Positions 8,971 to 17,327 of a stretch of 64,000 nt of DNA are shown piece by piece (the first letter of the stretch is position 1; each line of letters starts with the position of its first letter). The stretch comes from Alphaproteobacteria bacterium (lineage in GTDB: Bacteria > Pseudomonadota > Alphaproteobacteria > Micropepsales > Micropepsaceae). The notes beneath the pieces were generated by a model. The model did no database searches and had not been told where the DNA came from. It worked only from the letters and a program-made list of their open reading frames with translations. The DNA lies in assembly GCA_017983635.1 (NCBI GenBank), contig JAGOBA010000001.1, positions 186,001 to 250,000 of the forward strand. The letters run 5' to 3'. Made by a program: the position numbers and the translations under genes.

Positions 8971-10242
8971 TCAATGTTTGTTACAGGCCATCCTAAGCAA
9001 CCGCCTAGATTCGTCGCTAAGCGCTCGCGTCGTGTTGTCGCTCAGGGTCTCACACCGATCAATGCTCGCTCGACCGCTGGCAAGAGCAACTCTCGACAGA
9101 ATGGACTCGGTAAGCGACAGGCTGTTGAGCGGAGACATAATGGCCAGATCAACCGTACGATTTCGCAAGGTCGATCTCTCGATTGCAAATGCAGCAGCGG
9201 AATCCATCTCGCTTCCGCTCAACTGAATGCCAGTCGCGTTACCCACTATCTGTGAGCCTGTATTGACCGAGAGGGCAGAGTGGCTTTCAACGCCAACATC
9301 AAAGCCATAGATGGTTGAGCCCCTCACCTCAATCTTGCCTGAAACTCCGGTGCTAACCTGAACACCAACGCTTCTGCTCATGCCGGACCCAGCGATGCTC
9401 GCCGATTGAACGACTACATCACGCGCCCGACTTGCGTTCTGCGGAGTACCGATGCGAATGCCGACACCGCCAACGGTAATCCTGCTGGCGCCCTTGAGAA
9501 CAAAGCCCGCGTCCTTCACATCGATCCCTACGCCGTACCCGCCAATGATCACCCGATCGAGCGTAGCATTCGCCCCATCGTCTAGCTGAATTGCCGTCTC
9601 GACCCCTTCCCCAGCTAGTTCGAGTTCCGAGGCTGTCAGTTCGCTACCATCCGTTAGATGCAGCGTGGGGCTCGCTCGCCCCTTCGGCTGGAACCGCACG
9701 CGTGTGAGCGACAGACTAGCAGCCATCACCTCCATGCAAGACTCCAATCGAATACCCACGAACGAAACTGCCGTATCGTCAACACCAACGACCCGAACGC
9801 ATGGGCCAGTGATAGTGGGGCTACCCAACTTGGTTCCCGAGCGAATGGTCAGCGAGTATCGAATGACCGCTCCACCAGAGGGGATCGGCGAACCACCGTA
9901 CACGACGAGCTCTGCTTGTTTACGCCCCCGGCGGTCAATCTCAGCGATTGCCTCTGCAAGCGTCGGCCAACTCTTGCATACGGGCAGGTCACCAATACAG
10001 ACAGGACTTGCCGTCTGAGCCCGGGTTGGTGCCCCTGGTGCCGTCTTTCCACTTGAGGGACCACCAGGTGCCGGGCCTCTCGCCTTGTCGCAACCCGCTT
10101 GTCGGTCGGCCCCGACGCATGGATCATCAGCGCTTGCGGAAGTTGCCGCCACCAATGCCAACAGTGCCGCAAGAGCAACTGCTATCACTGAAAGATTCAC
10201 GGCACGAACAACACCGACACCAAGCAAAGTCCCGATTCTCAT
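8971..10242 (-). CDS. Secreted right-handed beta-helix-like protein
   Basis: A 423-residue protein with a signal peptide of about 38 residues and a Pro/Gly/Ser-rich linker to about residue 75. Repeated short strands with periodic V/I and G/N/D residues follow, in the style of a parallel beta-helix (pectate-lyase-like): SLTIRSG, VRVVGVDDTAVSFVGIRL, TLDRVIIGGYGVGIDVKDAG, KIEVRGSTIYGFDVGVES. No catalytic residues could be assigned. The ATG at 10242 is chosen for its strong RBS (GGAGGATCTT). It follows the 10287-11147 gene on the same strand at 44 bases, so the two are probably one operon. It is part of the island. Function unknown; a surface or polysaccharide-binding role is inference. Confidence 0.7.
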   Translation of the reverse strand: MRIGTLLGVGVVRAVNLSVIAVALAALLALVAATSASADDPCVGADRQAGCDKARGPAPGGPSSGKTAPGAPTRAQTASPVCIGDLPVCKSWPTLAEAIAEIDRRGRKQAELVVYGGSPIPSGGAVIRYSLTIRSGTKLGSPTITGPCVRVVGVDDTAVSFVGIRLESCMEVMAASLSLTRVRFQPKGRASPTLHLTDGSELTASELELAGEGVETAIQLDDGANATLDRVIIGGYGVGIDVKDAGFVLKGASRITVGGVGIRIGTPQNASRARDVVVQSASIAGSGMSRSVGVQVSTGVSGKIEVRGSTIYGFDVGVESHSALSVNTGSQIVGNATGIQLSGSEMDSAAAFAIERSTLRNRTVDLAIMSPLNSLSLTESILSRVALASGRASIDRCETLSDNTTRALSDESRRLLRMACNKH

Positions 10243-10286
10243 AAGATCCTCCGGTTCGCGCATGCTTGTATGCTTGTCAGCCACCT

Positions 10287-11147
10287 CTAAGGCAAGGGAA
10301 CATCAACCACACGAGCGTCTGACGTAAAGAGCACTTCAGCGCTAAGTTCGCCAACATTCTTGTTTGTTGGACCGAGAACAACCCTCGCGTCTCCAATCGC
10401 ACTTTCCCGTCTGCTTCTGGCTTCTTGCCTGACCACATCGAGTGCCGCCGTGCATGACTTGACTGTATCGGTCGCAGGAACCGGTGCTGAGCCGCCCGTC
10501 AAGCGCGCGAGGCTCGCGTCGATGGCCGCTATGATGGCCGTTTTGTCACCGACCACATCCTCAGCCTTCTGGCCAGCAAGGAACTGCTTTGCGCGGTAGA
10601 GGAGCTGCGCGCCCAGCGTCTTGTCCTGAGGGAGCCCCATGCCGGTTGCAAACATCCAACCTGCGAAGCGATCAGACGCGGGATTGTATCCCTTACCGGC
10701 CTCCATCCCCCTACACACAAGGCGCACGGCCTGGTCGCTTCTAAGCCAACCGTCTTGTGCTTCTCCAAGCAGAGCCTGAGCCTTCAATATCGCGTTAGCT
10801 CTGGCTTCGGGATCGAACCTCCCAAAGTAACAGTCGCTCGCCCGCTTCAGCTCCTCTTCTTGTCCCCCGCCTTTCGTGAACTTGACTCCCAGCTCTCGAA
10901 ATACAGGACAAAGGTTCGCGAAGGAGAGGATGCCCACGTAGCTCATGGTCGAGCTAGATTCTTGCTTCTTGCGCAGACTGTCTCGCTCCGCCTCGCGCAA
11001 CTTGGCCACGCACTTGTAGTCGACCTCTTCGCCGCCGAAAAATCCCTTTCCGACGCATTGAGCAGGCGCTTGCTCCTGTGCGTGAACGAACAACGGCGAA
11101 CTGGCCACCGTGAAAACTATCAGCAGAGCGCGGAACATCTGGCGCAT
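10287..11147 (-). CDS. Secreted hypothetical protein with a Sel1-like segment
   Basis: A 286-residue protein with a clear signal peptide (about 23 residues, ending VHA). The mature part has an even Cys content (about six Cys). One segment, FAGWMFATGMGLPQDKTLGA near residues 162-181, resembles a Sel1/TPR unit with the usual G-x-G-x-x-x-D pattern. The rest is unrecognised. It heads the two-gene operon with the beta-helix-like gene. A periplasmic role is likely from the signal peptide; the specific function is unknown. Confidence 0.65.
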   Translation of the reverse strand: MRQMFRALLIVFTVASSPLFVHAQEQAPAQCVGKGFFGGEEVDYKCVAKLREAERDSLRKKQESSSTMSYVGILSFANLCPVFRELGVKFTKGGGQEEELKRASDCYFGRFDPEARANAILKAQALLGEAQDGWLRSDQAVRLVCRGMEAGKGYNPASDRFAGWMFATGMGLPQDKTLGAQLLYRAKQFLAGQKAEDVVGDKTAIIAAIDASLARLTGGSAPVPATDTVKSCTAALDVVRQEARSRRESAIGDARVVLGPTNKNVGELSAEVLFTSDARVVDVPLP

Positions 11148-11460
11148 CGTCGTGATCCCCCAATACGGATTAGCCTATCGGCTAGACACTGGAGCATCGC
11201 TACAAACTTTTTTCTATTCAATGATTTTTTTGACGCCCCTGCTGGTTGTCCAAACGTCCGCGCAACTATCCGGTTGATTGAGTTTTCCCTCGTTTGGCTT
11301 GACTGCCCCTTAGGACTTACAGAAAATCGATGCCTCGCAGAGTCTGGTTCAGTCGGCAGCCATGGAACCATCTCGCTCGTCGACGATTGCTTCGCCCGAG
11401 CGGTCCATCGTTGCCACCAAGACCGCACTCTTCGAGTTGTTGAACAGAAGGAACGCGCAC
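11148..11460. other. Divergent intergenic region
   Basis: About 310 bases between the start of the secreted-protein operon (minus) and the membrane protein gene (plus). It is AT-richer than its surroundings (T runs near 11208-11232) and presumably carries both promoters. An in-frame ATG at 11362 could extend the plus-strand gene, but the extension does not look protein-like. Confidence 0.4.
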
Positions 11461-12090
11461 ATGACGACCGAGGAACGCTTGAAGCTGATCGAAGACACGC
11501 TCAACAAGCATGGTGAGGTGGTTGGCAGTCTGACCACGATTGGCCAAAGATTCACGGGAGGTGTCGTCGCAGTCGCTGCGTGCGTAGCAATTTTTTGGGG
11601 AACGACAGTATTTGGTATTGCCAATTCGCTGGCAGAGAAACTAGCGGACAAGGAAACGAAGGAAGCACTAGCACAGTTGAAGGACGACCTTAGTAGTGCA
11701 ACCAAGGCTGCGGATGACGCAAGCACCGCTGCCAAGGCGTTGAGATCTCTGGGGTTACCGCTCGTTGTAAGGCAGCACACGTGCGTCGAGGATTCCGGCA
11801 TGGCCGACGACGTCAATAATTCCAGCTGCGATGTCAGCTGCCAAGTCGACGAAATCGCCATTTCCGGATGGTGCGATGTGATCGATTCTGCCGCCGCCCC
11901 GCGCGGGACGCGCGGAATCGAGCGTTTCGGCTATCTGGCTGATCGCAGCAACGCCGGCAGCTCTGTACTACAACCCGAGCGCAGTTGGCATTGTGTTAGC
12001 GGGTCGAACGACCCAATCAAAACTGTGCGAGCAGGCGCGTTCTGCTTGAAGGCAGCCATCGTTGCGCCCCAAGCAAAGCAGACAAAATAG
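11461..12090 (+). CDS. Membrane-anchored hypothetical protein with coiled coil and Cys-rich tail
   Basis: A 209-residue protein starting MTTEERLKLIEDTLNK. A short cytoplasmic N-terminal helix is followed by one membrane segment (about residues 32-53), an Ala/Lys/Glu-rich coiled coil (about 55-95), and an outer domain with about seven Cys that ends in a pattern W-H-C ... A-G-A-F-C. The ATG at 11461 has AAGGA eight bases upstream, so it is preferred to the ATG at 11362. No family recognised. It lies in the island between the secreted-protein operon and the three-gene cassette. Confidence 0.6.
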   Translation: MTTEERLKLIEDTLNKHGEVVGSLTTIGQRFTGGVVAVAACVAIFWGTTVFGIANSLAEKLADKETKEALAQLKDDLSSATKAADDASTAAKALRSLGLPLVVRQHTCVEDSGMADDVNNSSCDVSCQVDEIAISGWCDVIDSAAAPRGTRGIERFGYLADRSNAGSSVLQPERSWHCVSGSNDPIKTVRAGAFCLKAAIVAPQAKQTK

Positions 12091-12121
12091 GGACGCGCAA
12101 TATTTTGCAACGACCGTTGCG

Positions 12122-12544
12122 CTACTGCCGCCTCGGCTCCATCAGCAACTCGGCTGCTCGTTGAATCTTCTTTCGAGTACCGGGCGAAAATCGTCCCCAA
12201 ACGCCGCCATGATACTTGTTCTCCGGCAGGGGATCGCACCCCACTTGGAGCGCCAGCTCCCGCAACTTGCCCACGTTGAGAGCCACGGCGCCAAAACTTG
12301 TCCCTGCGAGCACTGTCTCGACAGTCTCCCCGTCGGCTACCATCTTCTGCTCAATGTCGACCGACATGGAGCCATTCGGCTCCGACGACGCTGAGAAGAG
12401 CCCGCTCGATACCGAAAACGTTCCGTCGCCACGATCAATCCATTGATCCGGCGGAACACGACGGATTACCCGATGATCCCCGAGAATTTCAGGATCATCG
12501 TGCGGCAGCGTGCTCCCATCTGGCGCCTTTGGCGGATCGGCCAT
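12122..12544 (-). CDS. Hypothetical protein, third gene of TIGR04255 cassette
   Basis: A 140-residue cytoplasmic-looking protein. Its middle has RRVPPDQWIDRGDG, then SVSSGLFSASS and SMSVDIEQ. I recognise this as a pattern (RRI-P-W..., SS..F, mSVD) found in an uncharacterised group of small bacterial proteins. No catalytic site can be named. It starts five bases after the stop of the 12550-13008 gene and ends the cassette. A role in a mobile, possibly defence-related cassette is inference from context only. Confidence 0.65.
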   Translation of the reverse strand: MADPPKAPDGSTLPHDDPEILGDHRVIRRVPPDQWIDRGDGTFSVSSGLFSASSEPNGSMSVDIEQKMVADGETVETVLAGTSFGAVALNVGKLRELALQVGCDPLPENKYHGGVWGRFSPGTRKKIQRAAELLMEPRRQ

Positions 12545-12549
12545 GCCAC

Positions 12550-13008
12550 TTAGCGAGCCGGAACGAGCTGTTGAATTCGAGCAAAGTTTCCGACGACGTC
12601 GAACTCGTCCTCTTGGGCATTCCGCTCGTAGACGACCTGCACACGATAGGGCGCGAGCACATGAACCTCAAGATGAACATCCCGCTTGTGCCACTCAAGC
12701 TGCAGAGAACCATCTGAGATCGGCACAATTTGCGGCGACACCGCAGTGTCGTCCATCACCGCCGCCAGGATTCGAAGGGCAAACTGGAGAACTTCCCGCT
12801 TAACCGGCAAGCCGCCGTACCCGTCCCAACCACGCTCCAAACGCATCAGATGACCCAGCCTCTGGTGAACAGCGATCTGCCATTCGACACTTGCCAGCGT
12901 GAGGGCCTGCGTTGACGCGATGTCGGTAGAGGCTGCGTGCAGTTGTCTCGACCAAGGGCCAACTGGCGACGATACGTCAAACTCGCTTTTCCGCAGCGTT
13001 GCATTCAT
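12550..13008 (-). CDS. Hypothetical protein, middle gene of TIGR04255 cassette
   Basis: A 152-residue protein with an N-terminal helical part and the motif RLERGWDGYGGLPVKREVL near residues 57-75. That W-D-G-Y-G-x-x-P pattern recurs in small uncharacterised bacterial proteins. A beta-rich C-terminal half follows (ISDGSLQLEWHKRDVHLEVHV). The ATG at 13008 overlaps the stop of the upstream gene as ATGA, implying translational coupling; the in-frame ATG at 13023 would lie inside that gene. No signal peptide or membrane segment. Function unknown. Confidence 0.7.
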   Translation of the reverse strand: MNATLRKSEFDVSSPVGPWSRQLHAASTDIASTQALTLASVEWQIAVHQRLGHLMRLERGWDGYGGLPVKREVLQFALRILAAVMDDTAVSPQIVPISDGSLQLEWHKRDVHLEVHVLAPYRVQVVYERNAQEDEFDVVGNFARIQQLVPAR

Positions 13009-13817
13009 CTCGTGCGTCCCCACACTTTGTGCATTTCCGTGGTCGTGAACTTCAGAAACGTCTCGGAGATTTTTGCCCGCGCGGCATCGAAGAACGCCAT
13101 TGATGCATCAACCGTAGGTGCGCTTGGCGCGCCGCGCGCGGTTAAGGTCATCTGCAACACCTCCCCGTCTTGAACGTGCGTCATCGGGTCCACGCTTATG
13201 TGCAAGCGCCCGACCGGTTCATTGACCTCGTTGCGGATCACAAGGCGCACGGCAAAGCGCGCGTCTTCAAACTGGAGCGAACTTTCGACAGGCGACCATG
13301 CCGAGAAAACCTCATTGATCCGTCGCCAAGAATTGCCCGAGGGAATGGATATCAGGTTGACATAGGTCAACTCGCACTGGTTCGGCGCGATGCGCGCGCC
13401 CAGTGTGGTATCGGCCCAGCGCGTGAACTTTGAGAACTCTTCAACGAAGCTGCCTCGCATTGCCTCGTATCTCGGATACACGTCCTCGCTTTTCAATTTC
13501 CGCCAGTTGTGCACGAAGCGGTCATTCTGAATCTGAATGAGCTCTTTCTCCGACTCGTCAAGGAACCAGTACCTCAACGGCGGCACACCCATTTCAAACG
13601 ATATGGGCGGAAACGGAACCGGCGCTGGCCCAAACGTCTCGAACGCGGCAGCCAAGGGGCGTTGAATTTGATCCTTCGGAAAGCGCGACCGGAAAAGGTC
13701 CCAAGCGGCGGCCATCTTCAGGGGCGAGAGTCCGACCAACTGATCAAATTGTATCGACAATGCGACCTCGCTAAGGGGCGGTCGATCAAACTCGGGCAAA
13801 TCGGTGGGTCGTGACAT
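13005..13817 (-). CDS. TIGR04255-family (sporadically distributed) protein
   Basis: A 270-residue cytoplasmic protein. The N-terminus (FDRPPLSEVALSIQFDQL) has the P-P-L-x-E-V-x-x-S-I-Q-F signature I associate with the sporadically distributed TIGR04255 family. The mid-region pattern LTYVNLISIPSG and the C-terminal acidic/aromatic part also fit. The biochemical function of the family is not established. The ATG at 13817 is chosen because the family signature begins soon after it; an alternative ATG at 13898 has a somewhat better RBS. It is the first gene of a coupled three-gene unit in the tRNA-linked island. Confidence 0.75.
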   Translation of the reverse strand: MSRPTDLPEFDRPPLSEVALSIQFDQLVGLSPLKMAAAWDLFRSRFPKDQIQRPLAAAFETFGPAPVPFPPISFEMGVPPLRYWFLDESEKELIQIQNDRFVHNWRKLKSEDVYPRYEAMRGSFVEEFSKFTRWADTTLGARIAPNQCELTYVNLISIPSGNSWRRINEVFSAWSPVESSLQFEDARFAVRLVIRNEVNEPVGRLHISVDPMTHVQDGEVLQMTLTARGAPSAPTVDASMAFFDAARAKISETFLKFTTTEMHKVWGRTR

Positions 13818-14019
13818 CGAACTGTGCGACGGACGCTTTTCCTGATGGTGGGAATATAGGGGAGATTCGTCGCCTGAACGACCTAGCGTTTCGATCATTT
13901 TTTCTCGCTTGCTGAAGGAGTTGTTTACCACTCGATTCGGTCGATCGCGCTCAATTGCCGGAAAAGCGCCCGCTGGAAAGCCGGCGCTCCTAAAGGGGGG
14001 GCCTCTTGTTGCTTGCCCC

Positions 14020-15438
14020 CTACCCCAACACGTCATACTCCCGCTCCTCCCACGTCCGCGGATAGTCCGGCGTGCCCCATTCGGGCGGGGGCCAGAGTTT
14101 GTTCAGTTGCGTTGACGCCTCACCCTCCCGCCACCCCGCCGGCATCAGCGGCCGCCTTGGCACCAGTCTCTGCAACAGCGCGCCATACCGGAACGCGTCC
14201 GCGGCGTGGCTGGTCCAGTCGTGGTGGGGGTGGTCTTCGAAGGTTCGGCGGGAGTCGTTCCAGTGGCGTTGGTATTGCTTGAGCGCGGCGAGGCCGCGTT
14301 CGCAGCGGGCTTCGTCGAACCAGCAGCGGGGCAGGATCGTTCGGACCGCGTTGATGCCGTCGGCGACGCGCAGGTTGGGCGCGATCACGGCGCGCGCGGT
14401 GGCGCCGCCGATCCCGAGCTCGCGCAGCGTTTCCAGGCGCGAGCGGCCGGTGCCGAGTTCGCGCACCGCCACGTCGTGCGGCAGAATGTGGCGCTCATAC
14501 GCATAGCCCTTCGCGTGCAGCACGTCGGCGTAGTGGTCGAGGCCCTCCCCACTCGCCTCGTAGTAGTCCAACACATGCAGTTCCTCGCCGGCCCGGGCCA
14601 CGAACCAGATCGCGGTCGCGTCGTTCATGCCCAAATCCCACCAGGTCTCCACGCGTTGTTCGCTTTGCGGGGACAGTGTCGTGAGGCGCCCGTCGCGCGC
14701 CGCCTGTTCGATGAGCTTCCCGTAGTAGCTGCCCACCAGAGCCGCCGTGAACGAGCAATAGAATTCTTGGCGCACCAGTTCGTCCGGCATGCCGGCGCGG
14801 CGCTCTTCCTCGATCACCTCGGCCGCAATCGCGCCGGAGTCGGCAACGGTCAACCGCTCGGCGAACCACGCGTCGTTCTTCGCCGCCATCTCAAAGAGCT
14901 TCTGCCCGTGGTTCGCGCCGCGCGGCGTGAACGCAAACGCGGCCCAGCCGTCGTTCTCCGCCAAAATCGGGCGCAGATGCTCCCAACAGGCCGGGTTCTG
15001 CAACGCGTATTCGGAAAAGACCAGCCCCGCCGGATTGCCGCCGATCAAGGCCTCGTTGAAATTGTCGGCGCCCACGATCTGCCAGACGGAACCGTTCTGC
15101 AGCTTCAGCTTCATGTCGGCCTCCGTGCGGTTCGCGATGAGCGCGCGCGGCCAATGATCCAGGAACGCGCGCCCGTCCTTCGTCACCCCGTCCCACAAAA
15201 TCTTGCGCCCCTGCTTCGCGGTCGGAAACACATGCCAATAGACGCCGGGCCTAAGCGAACTCGCGACCGCGGTCGCGTTGAGGAGGAGCAAATCCTTGCC
15301 CGCCCGCCGGTGCCAGAGCAGCACGGCACGCTTCTTCCCGTCCTGCAGCAGCGCCTTCAACACGGGCTTTTGATAATCGCGCGGGATCCAGTTGTGCGGG
15401 AGGGGAACGGCGAGTGTGGGGGATGGTGATTGGGTCAT
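14020..15438 (-). CDS. Phage terminase large subunit (TerL)
   Basis: A 472-residue DNA-packaging motor. The ATPase half shows an adenine-binding Q-like region (RDYQKPVL), an atypical Walker A (LLWHRRAGKD) and a Walker B region (AGLVFSEYAL). The RNase H-like nuclease half shows WWDLGMNDATAIWFV and HDWTSHAADAFRYGAL, matching the Asp-based catalytic motifs. All key motifs look intact. The ATG at 15438 gives a normal N-terminus; the longer open frame upstream is non-coding. The small subunit precedes it, but no portal, protease or capsid gene follows, so the pair is orphaned. Confidence 0.85.
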   Translation of the reverse strand: MTQSPSPTLAVPLPHNWIPRDYQKPVLKALLQDGKKRAVLLWHRRAGKDLLLLNATAVASSLRPGVYWHVFPTAKQGRKILWDGVTKDGRAFLDHWPRALIANRTEADMKLKLQNGSVWQIVGADNFNEALIGGNPAGLVFSEYALQNPACWEHLRPILAENDGWAAFAFTPRGANHGQKLFEMAAKNDAWFAERLTVADSGAIAAEVIEEERRAGMPDELVRQEFYCSFTAALVGSYYGKLIEQAARDGRLTTLSPQSEQRVETWWDLGMNDATAIWFVARAGEELHVLDYYEASGEGLDHYADVLHAKGYAYERHILPHDVAVRELGTGRSRLETLRELGIGGATARAVIAPNLRVADGINAVRTILPRCWFDEARCERGLAALKQYQRHWNDSRRTFEDHPHHDWTSHAADAFRYGALLQRLVPRRPLMPAGWREGEASTQLNKLWPPPEWGTPDYPRTWEEREYDVLG

Positions 15439-15500
15439 GGTGGTTGGGGCCTTAAAAGATACGTCATGGCCGGGCTTGACGAGAATTGAATGCGCGCGAG

Positions 15501-15956
15501 TCATTCCTTCCTTGGCCGCGCGTCGATGAGCGCGGGTTGTTTTTCGGTTTCGGGGACGGTTTTGGCGTTCAGGAAATCTTGGATGACGATCGTCACGTTT
15601 TGCGGCGGGAGAGGCACGTTTTCGCGGTATTGGTGCGGGCGGAGTGCTTTGAGCCGCGCGAGCAGCAGCCCGTCGGAATACTTGCGTTTGGCGCCGCATT
15701 GCTCGCCGCGGTGAAAGACCGGCTCGTCGTAGCCGTCGCGCCCGCGCCGGTCGGCCTCTTCTTCGAGCAAGTCGGCGGCGACGCCCAGAGCCTCCAGCCA
15801 CAACTTGGCGAAGTCGTCGTCCTCGCGCCGCCAGCGATAGACCGTGCTCCGCGCGTAGCCGGCCGCCTCGCACGCCGCACGCACGTTGTGACCGTTTTCA
15901 AGCGCAGCAAAGAAGGCCGTGTCGCCTTGCGGCGACCGGATGGGCGGCATCGACAT
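15501..15956 (-). CDS. Phage terminase small subunit-like protein (TerS)
   Basis: A 151-residue protein with an N-terminal helix-turn-helix (VRAACEAAGYARSTVYRWR, about residues 26-44), the DNA-recognition element expected of a terminase small subunit. A helical body and a Pro-rich tail follow. It lies 62 bases upstream of TerL on the same strand, the usual TerS-TerL order. The ATG at 15956 has GGAG nine bases upstream. TerS picks the phage DNA for packaging; here it may be a remnant or may serve a helper element. Confidence 0.75.
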   Translation of the reverse strand: MSMPPIRSPQGDTAFFAALENGHNVRAACEAAGYARSTVYRWRREDDDFAKLWLEALGVAADLLEEEADRRGRDGYDEPVFHRGEQCGAKRKYSDGLLLARLKALRPHQYRENVPLPPQNVTIVIQDFLNAKTVPETEKQPALIDARPRKE

Positions 15957-16217
15957 TGTGCTGAACTCCAGCAAACGCAAGGCTGCGGCCGAAGCCCGTT
16001 CGGGCCCGGCACGCAAATCCGCAGCGTGTACAATTGGAGCGCCGAATATCGCCGAAAGCGCCGAACAAAAGAAGAACGCAAATTGTCGCAGGCGGTCGGG
16101 CATCTCGATGACCCACGCCCGCTGATCGGCGGCTCAAACGGATATTGCGATGTCATTCGGTGCGCTGAGGGGTTTATGGTTAGGGCCATCCGCTTTTTCT
16201 CAACAGGAGTTCGCCCC

Positions 16218-17249
16218 ATGCGCAATTTGAAAGGTCATGAGATCCGGCTGAAGAGCCGTCCGGTCGGGATGCCGGCCGACGAGAATTTCGAGTATGTGGA
16301 GGCTGCCGTTGCCGAGCCTAAGGATGGCGAGGTTTTGGTGCGCAATGTGTGGATGTCGGTCGATCCTTACATGCGCGGGCGCATGGTGGACCGCGAAAGC
16401 TACGTGCCGCCGTTTCAGATCGGCCAACCTCTGCAAGGCGGCGCGATCGGGCAAGTGATCGCCGCCGGCAAGGGGGCGCACTTCGCGGTCGGCGACTATC
16501 TGAACCACATGTTGGGCTGGCGCGAGTATGCGGTCGTGGGACCGATGGCGATGCCGCAGAAGGTCGATCCGAAGCTCGCGCCGGTGCAGAGTTTCCTCGG
16601 CGCGCTCGGCATGCCGGGGCTGACCGCCTATGCCGGGCTCTTCAAGGTGGGGTCGTTCAAGCCGGGCGAGACGGTTTTCGTGTCGGCGGCGTCGGGCGCC
16701 GTCGGTTCGATCGTCTGTCAACTCGCGAAGGCGCATGGCGCCTATGTCGTGGGCTCGGCCGGGTCGGACGAGAAGTGCCAATGGCTGTTGAAAGAGGCCA
16801 AGATCGACAAGGCGATCAACTACAAGACCACGGCCGATCTCGACAAGGCGGTCGGGGCGGCGTTCCCGAAGGGGATCGACGTTTATTTCGAGAATGTCGG
16901 CGGCAAGCATTTGGAAGCCGCGCTCAACCACATGAAGGTGTTCGGGCGCATCGCGGTGTGCGGGATGATCGAGCAATACAACAACACGGCGCCGGCACCG
17001 GGGCCTTGGAACATCATCATGACGATCCCGAAGAGCCTGCGCATCGAGGGCTTCGTCGTGTCGAACCACTTCGATCTGCTGCCGAAGTTCCATCAAGAGA
17101 TGGGCAAGCTGATCGGCGAAGGCAAAATGAAGTGGCACGAAACGGTCGTCGAAGGATTACAGAACGCACCGAAAGCGTTCTTGGGTCTCTTCAAGGGCGA
17201 AAACTTCGGCAAGGCGCTGGTCAAGATCGGGCCGGACAAGGCGGTTTAA
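16218..17249 (+). CDS. NADP-dependent oxidoreductase, zinc-free MDR family (CurA/PTGR-like)
   Basis: A 343-residue medium-chain reductase without zinc ligands. The N-terminal GroES-like domain includes NVWMSVDPYMRGRM, typical of the leukotriene B4 dehydrogenase/CurA group. The cofactor loop is SAASGAVGSIVCQLAK, and GGKHLEAALNHMK plus CGMIEQYN follow. Members reduce double bonds of alpha,beta-unsaturated carbonyls using NADPH in the cytoplasm. The ATG at 16218 has AGGAG at correct spacing. A paralog follows on the same strand. Confidence 0.9.
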   Translation: MRNLKGHEIRLKSRPVGMPADENFEYVEAAVAEPKDGEVLVRNVWMSVDPYMRGRMVDRESYVPPFQIGQPLQGGAIGQVIAAGKGAHFAVGDYLNHMLGWREYAVVGPMAMPQKVDPKLAPVQSFLGALGMPGLTAYAGLFKVGSFKPGETVFVSAASGAVGSIVCQLAKAHGAYVVGSAGSDEKCQWLLKEAKIDKAINYKTTADLDKAVGAAFPKGIDVYFENVGGKHLEAALNHMKVFGRIAVCGMIEQYNNTAPAPGPWNIIMTIPKSLRIEGFVVSNHFDLLPKFHQEMGKLIGEGKMKWHETVVEGLQNAPKAFLGLFKGENFGKALVKIGPDKAV

Positions 17250-17276
17250 CTTCGCCTCGCGCTTGCCAACAACAGG

Positions 17277-17301
17277 CCGTGCATCACCAAATGATGCACG
17301 G
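17277..17301 (+). terminator. Hairpin between the two MDR paralogs
   Basis: A perfect 10-bp inverted repeat (CCGTGCATCA / TGATGCACGG) with a 5-base loop, in the 78-base gap. The T-run after it is weak, so termination may be partial. Confidence 0.5.
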
Positions 17302-17327
17302 TTGATTCGAGGTCGAGGGGCGGGACA

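Larger units (their letters stand above)
8765..16150. mobile_element. Probable genomic island next to tRNA-Glu (boundaries approximate)
   Basis: Between the tRNA-Glu 3' end and the MDR reductase at 16218, the content switches from core metabolism to hypothetical secreted proteins, a sporadic three-gene cassette and an orphan terminase pair. Parts are visibly more AT-rich, for example around 11200-11240. No integrase was found, and I saw no repeat of the tRNA 3' end at the right side, so this may be an old or decayed insertion. Confidence 0.4.

Noticed and set aside
8845-9255. 136-codon plus-strand frame after the GAGAC array
   Set aside because: It overlaps the 3' end of the beta-helix gene and has no coherent hydrophobic core; treated as a shadow.
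14020-15956. Gene transfer agent cluster
   Set aside because: A GTA would have portal, protease and capsid genes next to the terminase. None are present in either direction.
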